DNA of 64,000 bases from Caprella mutica. Its lineage: Eukaryota > Arthropoda > Malacostraca > Amphipoda > Caprellidae. Under the pieces are notes generated by a model that was not told the DNA's origin, did not search any database, and saw only the letters and a program-made list of their open reading frames with translations. The stretch covers positions 205,317-269,316 of the forward strand of contig CANNZV010000509.1 in NCBI GenBank assembly GCA_947561585.1, read 5' to 3'. The stretch's first letter is position 1; each line of letters starts with the position of its first letter. Of the stretch, positions 1 to 8,964 are shown piece by piece. A program made the position numbers and the translations under genes.

Positions 1-416
1 TAAAATGTAAACAAATAGTACAGAGTGGTGGCGCCATCTGTGGGAGGACGCAGGAACTAAATCGAATTTATAAAATATGATATATATCGCTTATTATATT
101 TTTTTCAATCGTTTAATTCTACAAGAATGCTTTATTCTTACTAAGTGATCGTTCAACATTAAATATTATGAAAACAAAAATTGACTGAACTGCCCCTTTA
201 ATGGTGAATAAATTTAAAAGCCAGATAGAGAGTTACGGTGTGTTTTATATTTATAATTTTGTATAATACAAATCATCTTTATTTTGTTATATTATTTATA
301 TTATATATTAAAAATGATATTCGTATTATATTATTATCATTATTATATCATTTGTTAAGATAAATAGGAGACGATAATTTAATCTTCTATTGCCCTACGA
401 TAAATTCATTTCAGAT
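1..416. other. AT-rich unique sequence
   Basis: No gene or repeat family was recognised. The only GC-rich patch is GGTGGCGCCATCTGTGG near 27-43, discussed as a possible CTCF-like site. Confidence 0.5.
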
Positions 417-530
417 TAGGGTTAGTAAATCATGGATATCAATTAAAATAAAAAGGTAAATAATTATTCATATATTTTTCATCACATGATCGAAAATGTG
501 GAACCGTCCGATAACTCGGAACTTACCCTA
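417..530. mobile_element. FB-A foldback, internally deleted
   Basis: The right arm is complete (GATCGAAAATGTGGAACCGT through AACTTACCCTA). The left side is reduced to TTAGGGTTAGTAA followed directly by core-like ATGGATATCAATT. The arm type is ACCGTCC. Confidence 0.7.
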
Positions 531-727
531 ATAAATATAACAAAATAATACCCAAAAATACTGATATCGTATCGTTTGATTGATATTGGCGAACATATTT
601 CCTGCTGCTTCGAATAAACTTTCTGCTGACGTCATCACTTTTTAGAAAATATCATTCTATTTCAATATGTGGGTCTGAGTGATGCTGTGGAAAGATGTAC
701 AGTGATGAGATTAATTAGATGAACAAT

Positions 728-937
728 AGGGTAAGTTACGAATTATCGGTCAGTTCCACATCTTCGGTCATAAAAGAAAAAATATATATTATAATCATTC
801 TATTATTTTAATTGGTATCCATATACCTGCAGGTATCATGGATACCAATTAAAATTAAAATAAATTATTATTATTATATTATTTTTTCTTATATGACCAA
901 AGATGTGAAACTGACCGATAATTCGTCACTTACCCTA
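728..937. mobile_element. FB-A foldback, complete
   Basis: The ends are TAGGGTAAGTTACGAATTAT and the reverse complement ending ACTTACCCTA. The arms meet at a near-symmetric centre around 829/830 that carries the GGTATC...CTGCAG...GATACC core. The arm type is GGTCAGT/ACTGACC. TA flanks both ends, as a target duplication or as part of the inverted repeat. Confidence 0.9.
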
Positions 938-1473
938 TAAATGTTATTTAAAGATAGTATATTTGAAATAAAGGATTTTATTACATAGTATCATCAAGTT
1001 AAAGTATATAATTATTATGCTTGACTTGTATTTATTAAATTAATAATGGATAATTGTATTTCATTGAATTTTTTTCCTAAATAACTAAGTAAAGCTATTA
1101 AAACCAATAGAAACACAATTTGAATTATCACATATGATGAAAGCCATTTATTCATACACTGTATACTTATTGCTTCAACAGTACACCCGAATACGCATCT
1201 AAAATAAGTAGGTAGCACATTCTGGTGAATGTACGACCACTTACTGACTAGCATATAAGACTGCTGAATGTTGTAAACGAATTATATATGTTGTTATAAA
1301 CAATGTATGTATTACTAACATTTTAAAATTAATAAAAAACTTATTGAATTTTATTAAAGCAAAATATGTATCGATACAAGTTCAACCATTATTAAATTTA
1401 CCAATATCGCTTTTAATGATTAAACGTTGTTTACAATTAACAATTTTAAAACACATTTTAACTCAATGAACAG
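938..1473. other. AT-rich unique stretch
   Basis: No repeat family was recognised. It contains one minus-strand open frame of 79 codons, listed separately with low confidence. Confidence 0.4.
1015..1254 (-). CDS. unrecognised 79-aa open frame with one hydrophobic segment
   Basis: No family was recognised. The frame begins MLVSKWSYIHQNV, has several Cys residues in its first half, and one strongly hydrophobic stretch (IIQIVFLLVLIALLSYL, about residues 43-59) that could be a membrane helix. In AT-rich DNA, TTN-rich codons give such stretches by chance. No neighbouring exon, promoter or codon-use support was seen. It is more likely a random open frame than a gene. Confidence 0.1.
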   Translation of the reverse strand: MLVSKWSYIHQNVLPTYFRCVFGCTVEAISIQCMNKWLSSYVIIQIVFLLVLIALLSYLGKKFNEIQLSIINLINTSQA

Positions 1474-1530
1474 TAGGTTAAGTTCCGGGTTCGAACGGTT
1501 CCACATTTTCGACCATGTAAAATATACATA
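1474..1530. mobile_element. FB-A solo left arm
   Basis: TAGGTTAAGTTCCGGGTTCG then GGTTCCACATTTTCGACCAT. There is no core or right arm. It is followed within 50 bp by half of a MITE-D copy, so both look truncated at this junction. Confidence 0.65.
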
Positions 1531-1574
1531 ATTTAACACTTACTTTAAGAGGTTCATTCATAACACCACATGAT

Positions 1575-1650
1575 TGTATTCGATACCATTTCATTTCGTC
1601 TATGATATTCTTACGATCTATGATTTTAAAAGCATATTGTCACAACCCTT
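1575..1650. mobile_element. MITE-D fragment (right half)
   Basis: It matches the right half of the copies at 59851 and 63159: ATTCGATACCATTTCATTTC, then ATGATATTC, ending AGCATATTGTCACAACCCTT. Confidence 0.75.
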
Positions 1651-1713
1651 TGCTTTATAATAAAGCGTTTTGTTCACAGCATCACAATGAAGTTACAGCT
1701 TGCGTATCACCCA

Positions 1714-1751
1714 GAGTGCCAGAACAAGTTGCTCATATCTCTCTGGCACTC
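1714..1751. other. 10-bp perfect stem-loop
   Basis: GAGTGCCAGA (1714-1723) pairs perfectly with TCTGGCACTC (1742-1751) around an 18-nt loop. It is an isolated hairpin in otherwise unique sequence, with no known function. Confidence 0.4.
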
Positions 1752-1857
1752 ATCCAGTATTCGATAAATCTCTTATAATCGAGTCCAAACAAAATAACTT
1801 CCGTGCCAAAAGTTCTCCTTCGAACCAGACACTAAGAAATGGGGCCACGTTAAAGTC

Positions 1858-2081
1858 ATTTGAAACCTGGGCAGATGGCGTTACTCATGGTATAATTCTA
1901 CCTAAAATTAATACCTTCAGAATAATGAGGAATAATAAGAATCTGCCAAAATGGAATTCAAGGTATAATTCTACCTAAGAAAGAATATGAATAAAGAGGA
2001 TATTAATAAATAATAAATAATAGTTATTTGAAACCTAGGCACCTGGCGATACTCAAGGTATATTTTTAGCTAAGAATTAAT
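1858..2081 (+). repeat. direct duplication, about 55 bp, spaced 167 bp
   Basis: ATTTGAAACCTGGGCAGATG with GGTATAATTCTACCTAA (1858-1912) recurs as ATTTGAAACCTAGGCACCTG with a diverged continuation (2025-2081). An extra GGTATAATTCTACCTAAG lies at 1961. The origin was not identified. Confidence 0.6.
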
Positions 2082-2614
2082 AGGAAATAAAGAGCATATA
2101 AATTAATATGTACTTATCAGTACAATTATTGGAAGTGTGATGGTGAATTTTATGATTTTATGAAAAATTCAGTGGGTTTTGTGCAACAGAGGATATTGAT
2201 TAGTACAAAAGGCACGAACAAGGATAATAAATAGAGTATTTTAATAATATTATTAACACTAGAACAAACAAGGATAATTTGTTCTCATAAAATATCATAG
2301 GTAGATACTGGGAATATATGAGAGACAAATGTTTGAAAAGTAAAAAACAGTCAAATTTCCTGTCCATGTTACCAACAGTAATATTTGATGTATGGTATAA
2401 ATATATAAAAGAAACATAATAGATAATTCCTCTATCATAGAATTTTAAATTTGAGAATTTATATAAACTAAGTTAATCATAAACAGAATGACACAAAAAA
2501 TTCCTTTATTATCTCTACATCAAAGTTGATGAAAAGATATACTTTGTATAACAAAATTGAATCTAAAAATTACCTACTAATAATGTAGCTACTAACCAAA
2601 ATAATCAATCTAAA
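2082..2614. other. AT-rich unique stretch
   Basis: No repeat family, promoter or coding signal was recognised. Confidence 0.4.
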
Positions 2615-2791
2615 ATGTTGAGTACAATCAAGTACATGCCAAAGATAAGATATATATTTTTCTTAATCCTCTACAGTGTCCAAAGTTTAGAGATCTCTGC
2701 CGAGACATCGTCAGTAACATCAAACTATGACGATAACGAAACTTTAGGGAAGAACTACGACGCTGTGTCTCGAGAGACAAACCTTCGCTGA
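2615..2791 (+). CDS. candidate 58-aa secreted peptide
   Basis: Too short to be called by length. Two in-frame Met codons (2615, 2636) precede a signal-peptide-like run (KIRYIFFLILYSVQS, residues 10-24). The predicted mature part (from about residue 25) is acidic and polar, with SNYDDNETLGKNYDAVSRET near the C-terminus, and has no Cys. A TGA stop is followed 39 bp later by AATAAA at 2830 and again at 2841. The GC content is above the surroundings. No family was recognised. Against it: 58 open codons are unremarkable by chance, no promoter is obvious, and it might be one exon of something larger. Confidence 0.25.
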   Translation: MLSTIKYMPKIRYIFFLILYSVQSLEISAETSSVTSNYDDNETLGKNYDAVSRETNLR

Positions 2792-3010
2792 ATTTCACCC
2801 TCACAAAATACATGCAAATAATTCACAGGAATAAAGTTAGAATAAACTCTGTAGAATAATATGAATTGAAACGTTACTGAAAAGAAGAAAGGTTATTGTT
2901 TGAATAGTATATTTAGTACTATTTTAAATGAATGAAATTAAACATACTGATAAAAATAAAAATGTTAATATCAAACTATTAGTCTTCTTCTATATATACT
3001 AATTTTCATT

Positions 3011-3603
3011 ATCCATCTATCCATGTCTATTTATTTACGTATCCATTTATCCCAATTCCTATCTATCCCTGCTTTATTCTCTCTACCTATCAATCTATTC
3101 CTACTTAGCTATCCCTTTGTTATTCTCGTTACCTATCTATCCCTACCCTACCTATCTATCCCTACCCTACCTATCTATCCCTACCCTACCTATCTATCCC
3201 TACCCTACCTATCTATCCCTACCCTACCTATCTATCCCTACCCTACCTATCTATCCCTACCCTACCTATCTATCCCTACCCTACCTATCTATCCCTACCC
3301 TACCTATCTATCCCTACCCTACCTATCTATCCCTACCCTACCTATCTATCCCTACCCTACCTATCTATCCCTACCCTACCTATCTATCCCTACCCTACCT
3401 ATCTATCCCTACCCTACCTATCTATCCCTACCCTACTTATCTATCCCTACCTATCTATCCCTACCCTACCTATCTATCCCTACCTTACCTATCTATACCT
3501 ACCTTACCTATCTATCCCTACCTTACCTATCTATCCCTATCCCTACCTTACCTATCTATCCCTACCTTACCTATCTATCCCTATCCCTACCTTACTTATC
3601 CCG
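3011..3603 (+). repeat. 19-bp minisatellite (CCTACCCTACCTATCTAT type)
   Basis: Perfect 19-bp units run from about 3131 to 3446, with degenerate flanks on both sides. The unit lacks stop codons, so all plus frames stay open and spell the same peptide repeat. That is a property of the period, not of a gene. The CCCTA motif is not the usual arthropod telomere repeat (CCTAA). Confidence 0.95.
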
Positions 3604-4000
3604 TTTTATCCTCATTACCTACCATGGCTATCATGATGATCACAGCAGTGCGACCGACACTAAAGTCTTAATCGCTTCCAAACTAGGCCCAAATTAAACT
3701 AGTTAGTACCAATCCAAGGAGTGAAAGTACCGCTATAATGGTTGTTTGGTAGTAGTAATTTGTAACATTTTCTCGGCTCTGGCAAAGTCATTTGTCTCCT
3801 GTTCAATAATTTGTCCAGGCCTGAGACTGACTAAGGCAGTGACTTTTAGAAAAATGGATTGGCAGCACCACCTAGGTACATAGGCCCTTGCCACCATAGG
3901 TAGTGGATGATAATGCATACATAGTGTAGGTCTTTACATAGAGTATGTAACGGAATAAGAGAGATAAGTATTAGATAAACTATAAAGGAACGAATGAGCG
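3604..4000. other. unique sequence
   Basis: Moderate-GC sequence around 3640-3920 with a 61-codon minus frame (3733-3918) and no recognisable domain. Nothing else was supported. Confidence 0.4.
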
Positions 4001-4216
4001 GACATCTTCGGTCATATAAGAAAAAACGATATAATAATTATTATTTTAGTTTATTTTAATTGGTATCCATGATACCTCAAGGCTTTAATTGGTATCCATA
4101 ACACATTCAGGTATCATGGATACCAAAATAAATTAATAATTATTATCATATCGTTTTTTCTTATATGACCGAAAATGTGGAAATTGGAACTGACCGATAA
4201 TTCGTAACTTACCCTA
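4001..4216. mobile_element. FB-A foldback, left end missing
   Basis: The left arm starts at ACATCTTCGGTCATATAAG. The core half GGTATCCATGATACC is followed by a second partial core (GGTATCCATAACACATTC). The right arm is complete to TTACCCTA and carries an extra AATTGG insertion next to GGAACTGACC. Confidence 0.85.
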
Positions 4217-4367
4217 GTTGGTTTTAGAATTCAATAAACTTAAGTCTATGATGAGAAGGGATTAAATTAAATTAATTCCTAGTGTTGGTATCTTGGTATT
4301 AGGCAAACTTTTAGGTCTGCAGTTAGCAGGTGAAAAATTCACTCATTTACTTCAACGCAGAAAATTT

Positions 4368-4793
4368 ATGGGTAAGTCTCGAGTCATTGAACGGTTCCAC
4401 ATCTTCGATCATATACTAAAAAACTATACAATACTTATTTTAATTTATATTATTACACTAGTGTATTTGCCCGTTAAAAATAACGGGTCTTCAATAGTAA
4501 TTTATTACCCGTTCTTAGTTTTTTTTTTAGTATTTAAATAAAATTTATTTTTCTGCATAAACTGATACTATTTTCATAGATAAAACATTTAAAAATTGAA
4601 TAAAAACAGAGGAATTTAAATATTTAGTCAATATATTCCCGTGCGTATCATAGTTACATTCTTCATGTTTAATACCCGTAGTGTAAAAGCGGAAACCAAA
4701 TAAATAAACACAAGAGGGAAATTATTAGTATGGATATTTTTTTCTGGTAAGATCGAAAATGTGGAACTGTTCGGTAACTTGAAACTTATCCTA
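4368..4793. mobile_element. FB-A foldback split by a Helitron
   Basis: The left arm (GGGTAAGTCTCGAGTCATTG, GGTTCCACATCTTCGATCAT) runs to 4457. The right arm (GATCGAAAATGTGGAACTGT to ACTTATCCTA) resumes at 4735. The 277 bp between them is a Helitron, so the foldback is the older insertion. No intact core remains. Confidence 0.8.
4458..4734 (-). mobile_element. non-autonomous Helitron, nested in FB-A
   Basis: Read on the minus strand it starts TCCATACTAATAATTTCC and ends ACGGGCAAATACACTAG. The hairpin ACCCGTT/AACGGGC lies about 10 nt before CTAG. The host bases are A before TC and T after CTAG. These are the hallmarks of Helitrons (TC...CTRR, 3' hairpin, A-T insertion, no target duplication). 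It has no coding capacity. Confidence 0.9.
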
Positions 4794-4857
4794 AACATAC
4801 TCTTTTAAAACATACTAACAATCAATTGTGACTCCATATGCCATAACGGCAATGCAG

Positions 4858-5025
4858 TCACCAAACAAAATGCCTTGGCACTATTCCTTGTACAAATAGA
4901 GACCAAATAAACCAACAGTCGGGAAGATTAAATATTGAACCTGTGACTTCTTCAAACACAATCCCACGTTGCTGAATACATTGATTTTTGGCAGCATTGT
5001 GAGTAATGGAAATCACATCAGACAT
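4858..5025 (-). CDS. unrecognised 55-aa open frame
   Basis: It reads MSDVISITHNAAKNQCIQQR, then a hydrophobic, Trp-rich end (CWFIWSLFVQGIVPRHFVW). The composition is more protein-like than the AT-rich surroundings, but the length is within chance expectation and no family was recognised. It may be a fragment of an old mobile element. Confidence 0.12.
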   Translation of the reverse strand: MSDVISITHNAAKNQCIQQRGIVFEEVTGSIFNLPDCWFIWSLFVQGIVPRHFVW

Positions 5026-5204
5026 CCATATTATTGACTACACAAATAGAAGAGTTCAGAGATAAGAGTTATTATATTATACATTGAAAAAAATAAATGA
5101 TTAATAAACATTACATTAAGTATATAAGTGTTGATCATAATAAAATAGTTAATTATATAAAACGTAATTGCATCAATGATTATATGATATATTATACACT
5201 ATAT

Positions 5205-5500
5205 GTCACTCTCTACACCTCTCAGTCACTCTCCACACCTCTCAGTCACTCTCTACACCTCTCACTCACTCTCTACACCTCTCAGTCACTCTCCACACCT
5301 CTCAGTCACTCTCCACACCTCTCAGTCACTCTTCACACCTCTCAATCACTCTCTCCACCCCTCTCAGTCACTCTCTCCACCCCTCTCAGTCACTCTCCAC
5401 ACCTCTCAGTCACTCTCCACCCCTCTCAGTCACTTTCCACCCCTCTCAGTCACTCTCCACACCTCTCACTCACTCTCTCCACACCTCTCAGTCACTCTCC
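5205..5500 (+). repeat. 20-bp minisatellite (CAGTCACTCTCCACACCTCT)
   Basis: About 15 units with C/T and single-base indel variation. The plus strand is almost all pyrimidine plus A. Open frames here come from the repeat. Confidence 0.95.
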
Positions 5501-5796
5501 TCTCTTCACTCTCACCATAGAAGAAGATGAGAGGCCAGCACTTCTTTCGAGTGTTCTTCACTCACCTTCTCCCCCTATCACCACTCACCATCAAAATAAA
5601 ACACACTTCAGAGCGCTACAAAAGAACGAGTGCGAATAATCTCATTCAACTTGTTACGATAGAACTGATCACTCTGTGCTGGGCAAAGGAACAATAACCA
5701 CATGCAAAATAAGTACACATTGGAAATTTGATGATCAAAAAATACGTCATAATATTAGCATTGATGTATATTCATTGTGTAGAGAGCACTTCTATG
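5501..5796. other. unique sequence
   Basis: Somewhat GC-rich up to 5640, then AT-rich. Nothing specific was recognised. Confidence 0.4.
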
Positions 5797-5867
5797 CGTA
5801 TCCATGATACCTGAAGTTATTTACTAATTAACGCGTCATTGTAATTTGTATCCATGATACAAGCAGG
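5797..5867. mobile_element. FB-A core remnants
   Basis: Two half-cores, GTATCCATGATACCTGAAG (5799) and GTATCCATGATACAAGCAGG (5849), lie just left of a Helitron. Arms are not recognisable. Confidence 0.55.
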
Positions 5868-6172
5868 TCCTAATAATATCCGTAGTGTGATTATTTATTT
5901 ATTCATTTGTATATTTATTTATTTGATGTCCGCTTTTAAACGACGGGTATTAAACATGAAGAATGTAACTATGATACGCACGGAAATATATTGACTTGAT
6001 ATTTAAATTCCCCTGTTTTTATTCAATTTTTATAAGGTACTTAATGTACATATAAAATAAATTAGACTAAAAAGAAAATTTAATTGTTATTAAATTCCTT
6101 AAAAGTAACCAAATAACGGGTAATAAATTGGACTAGATGATGACCGGTTTTTTTAACGGGAAAGTACACTAG
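5868..6172 (+). mobile_element. non-autonomous Helitron
   Basis: It shares the body GATGTCCGCTTTTAAACGAC, ATGAAGAATGTAACTATGAT and ATACGCACGG with the other three copies. The hairpin (CCGGTT...AACGGG) precedes AAAGTACACTAG, followed by host T. The 5' end is worn (TCCTAATAATATCC instead of TCTATACTAATAATTTCC). Core remnants lie on both sides, so it too may sit inside an old FB-A copy. Confidence 0.85.
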
Positions 6173-6199
6173 TTAACAAATAAACTCGTTATTTTAAAT

Positions 6200-6246
6200 T
6201 CGTATTTATAATACCTACATGGTATCATAGATACCAACTTAATTAG
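6200..6246. mobile_element. FB-A core remnant
   Basis: GTATTTATAATACCTACATGGTATCATAGATACCAACTT (shown in full only by position) is a worn copy of the double core: two GTAT...ATAC hairpins side by side. Confidence 0.55.
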
Positions 6247-6950
6247 TTAAAATGCATTTTGCATAGTGACAATAACTATATTTTGATATATTTTTAACAA
6301 TAACCCATTGATATTTATAACGTATCTGGTAATTGTCATCTCACCCTACAGTTACTTTATGGAAGTGAACGGTGAAGATATTACTCCATATGGTACTGCA
6401 GGCAAATTAAAGTAAAGCAATATGTTGCTAGAACAAAGCACCTGTTAAATACAATCTTCACCCTTTGTTTGTGTGCTGTTTGTACGTGAAGAAACATACA
6501 CAAACACTCTGCTAACAATAAACAAACTTGGTGAGAAATAAACACAGGTAGAGTGTTATAAATAGCTGTAATTAATTGCAATGAGTTATGTATTAGTGAC
6601 ATACGTATAAAAAATGTTTGGAACAATTAGGTATGATGTTCAATTTTTCTAAAGTTCATTTATAAAATAAGTCCATTTTCTATATACATAAATAATGTAA
6701 ACTGCTAAATTTAGGTTGATAATTAATCCATGATATACATATATAAAAATTATACATATTCCATAAAAGGATTGCATAAAATAGAGAAACAATACATATT
6801 CCAATAAAATACAATACATACTCCCATAAAATAAAAAGACAATACACAATACAAAATAAAAGCAGTACTCGCATTGCACTGTAGTTGAAGATGAGGCTGA
6901 GAAACAAACAAACATGTTCAGCAATGTCTGGCAGAGTACATTGCCTTGTA
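6247..6950. other. AT-rich stretch, no gene supported
   Basis: It holds minus-strand hydrophobic open frames at 6649-7000 that arise from AATACAATACAT-type low complexity. A possible small exon at 6352-6411 has acceptor CTCACCCTACAG and donor AAAGTAAAG and reads MEVNGEDITPYGTAGKLK. It is too short to support. Confidence 0.35.
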
Positions 6951-6959
6951 TGCCTCTGA

Positions 6960-7012
6960 GGTATCTGTGATACGGTACAGTTCTGTATCATGGATACCAA
7001 CTGAAACTAAAA
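6960..7012. mobile_element. FB-A core remnant
   Basis: GGTATCTGTGATACGGTACAG followed by GTATCATGGATACCAACTG: two half-cores without recognisable arms. Confidence 0.55.
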
Positions 7013-7243
7013 TCACGTGTTCTAAATAGGAATGTTGTAAATTCTGCATTTTGTAAAAAATTGATTAACTATATAGATTAGAACAGAAAATTTAACCATT
7101 GATATTGTAAATCAGATTAAATATTAAAAACAAACTAACTCCAGTCTCATTAAAAATACGTCTTTTAACAGTAAATAGCCTCAGGAACAAATAAATGATA
7201 GCCCTATATAAGAAGGGAAAATCTTCGTCATTTTCCTCATATT

Positions 7244-7385
7244 AAACAACGTGGCTAATAGTTCCATATGGTATTTTGGCGAGGTAGAACCGCCCTTAGC
7301 GTTCCGTCTAAAAATACACACGGTTCTATTGTTCGCTAGCAAGAAACACCATAATTTATGGAACGTTGAGCCGCAGGTAAGAACT
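7244..7385. mobile_element. imperfect foldback, single copy
   Basis: The left arm has GGCTAATAGTTCCATA and GGTAGAACCG. The right arm has CGGTTCTATTG and TATGGAACGTTGAGCC as its reverse complement, with loops between. It is MITE-like, but no second copy was found in the window. Confidence 0.5.
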
Positions 7386-7633
7386 CCCATAGATACTTGT
7401 ATTATAATTTATAGCGTAATTTATGACAAATTTCACCTGTTCAGATGAGACAGATATGAGGAATATATAGAAAGAAGTGAGCTGGAGGGATCTTTTTTAA
7501 AAGGATAATTGATACACTGATTTAATGTCTCAAAAATGGTACGGTAAGTAGGAAGAATAGCTTTCACTTTTAAATTCTTAGTAAAGTTTATATAAAACGA
7601 TTGTGATTCTATCAGTAGTTTTCATTACAAAAT

Positions 7634-7756
7634 GAGTTATGAATTATCGGTCAGTACTTCATCTTCGGTCATATAAGAAAATACGATATAAAAATTGTTA
7701 TTAATAATTTTTATATCGTTTTTTCTTATATGACCGATAATTCGTAACTTACCCTA
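7634..7756. mobile_element. FB-A short type, no core
   Basis: GAGTTATGAATTATCGGTCA to TTCGTAACTTACCCTA, about 120 bp. The arms meet at an AT-rich centre (GTTATTAATAATTTT) without the GGTATC core. The right arm has lost the GAAGATGT...CTG stretch. Confidence 0.8.
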
Positions 7757-8213
7757 TTTCTATAATTTTTATATACAACATTTATAATTTTCTCAAAATA
7801 ATTAATAAGCCTTGCTATTTATGTACACAGTACATTATTTAAAATAATAAAGTCACCTCAATTACCTGATATCTCTAGAGTTTATTATTCCAAAACACAG
7901 TGTATATCACCATATAAATTTAAATATAAGTTATGCCTCCTGTAATTGGGTGACCTCCTTCTCAGTACAGTCCTCTACAGTCCCTTACAGTCTCTTACAG
8001 TCTTAATGTAAGTCACTCTTGACATACATTGTGAATTAAGCCTGTGACTGACATCAAAATGGTACAACAAGACTGAAAAATGCTATTTATTATGCTCTTC
8101 TTTTTCCTTATTAATTGGAATGCATAAAACTATCTGCTCCAGAAATGAGATTTGGGAACTTAAAATATAATTTACTTTTAACAGAAAAATTTATATTGAG
8201 CTTAGGAATTTTA
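7757..8213. other. unique sequence
   Basis: It contains a brief CAGTCTCTTACAGTC reiteration at about 7970-8005. Nothing else was recognised. Confidence 0.4.
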
Positions 8214-8415
8214 CTTGATTTTTTTAGTAAAAATTTTACTAATAATTGTACTTGATTTTTTTGACTATAAATTTTACTAATAATTTTACTGGATTTTTGT
8301 AAAAAATAATTAAAATAATTTTACTGGAATTTTATTTAATAATAATTCTATTGTAATTTTTCTAACATAAATTTTACTAATAATTTTTCTAGATTTTTTT
8401 TTTACTTGAAACTTT
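8214..8415 (+). repeat. degenerate AT-rich tandem repeat
   Basis: Variants of AATTTTACTAATAATTTTAC with runs of T and variable spacing, 5 to 6 rough units. Confidence 0.6.
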
Positions 8416-8718
8416 ACTAATTAAGTAATATATAAAATATATTAGATATCATTGGAACCACGTTTTTAAGACAGGATTATAACAAACTGACTAAAAGCAC
8501 TGTTATAAAAATTGATTAAAAACTTGTAATACAGAAGTAAAATTCATAAAACAATTATAAATCACCCTATCACAATCATTTCCTTATTTATTTTGAACCT
8601 TATTAATAATGCTTTATAAATGGAAACAATTCATTATCATCAATGTTTAATATAAAGATAAAAAGGGTTAATAAAGTAAAGAATAACTACATAAAAAGTT
8701 TTTCCAAACTACTTTTAT
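8416..8718. other. AT-rich unique stretch
   Basis: Nothing was recognised. Confidence 0.4.
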
Positions 8719-8868
8719 CTAATAAAAAATATGAATATTTTCAAGAAAGAAGTTATGAAATCTATGCATAAAGTTATCATTGTGGCAATTTAATTTACCC
8801 CCAAATTCAGATGCAACTAACTTTGCAATCTCGTCATAAAGATCATGCAAATGAGGCAAGTTAACCAT
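8719..8868 (-). CDS. unrecognised 49-aa open frame, exon-like
   Basis: It reads MVNLPHLHDLYDEIAKLVAS, then EFGGKLNCHNDNF and a hydrophobic and aromatic tail. Residues 8-24 could form an amphipathic helix. A donor-like GGG|GTAAATT falls after EFGG, so only the first half might be exonic. CTCTGCAG lies upstream but in a different frame. The length is within chance and no family was recognised. Confidence 0.15.
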   Translation of the reverse strand: MVNLPHLHDLYDEIAKLVASEFGGKLNCHNDNFMHRFHNFFLENIHIFY

Positions 8869-8964
8869 TCACATTTCACGAAGCTGCAGAGAATATAACT
8901 ACATTAGACTGAGAAGAAGTTACCATACGATGAGAAATGCCTTCTATACTGATACAACACCTGA

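Noticed and set aside
3131..3446. Telomeric or interstitial telomere repeat (CCCTA words)
   Set aside because: The period is 19 bp with CTATCTAT inside. It matches neither TTAGG nor TTAGGG repeats.
4458..4734. Solo LTR or MITE
   Set aside because: TC start, CTAG end with hairpin, and A/T flanks without duplication fit a Helitron better.
6649..7000. Overlapping hydrophobic frames of 91 and 106 codons
   Set aside because: They arise from AATACAATACAT low complexity and a foldback core. Two frames are hydrophobic at once, which indicates composition rather than coding.
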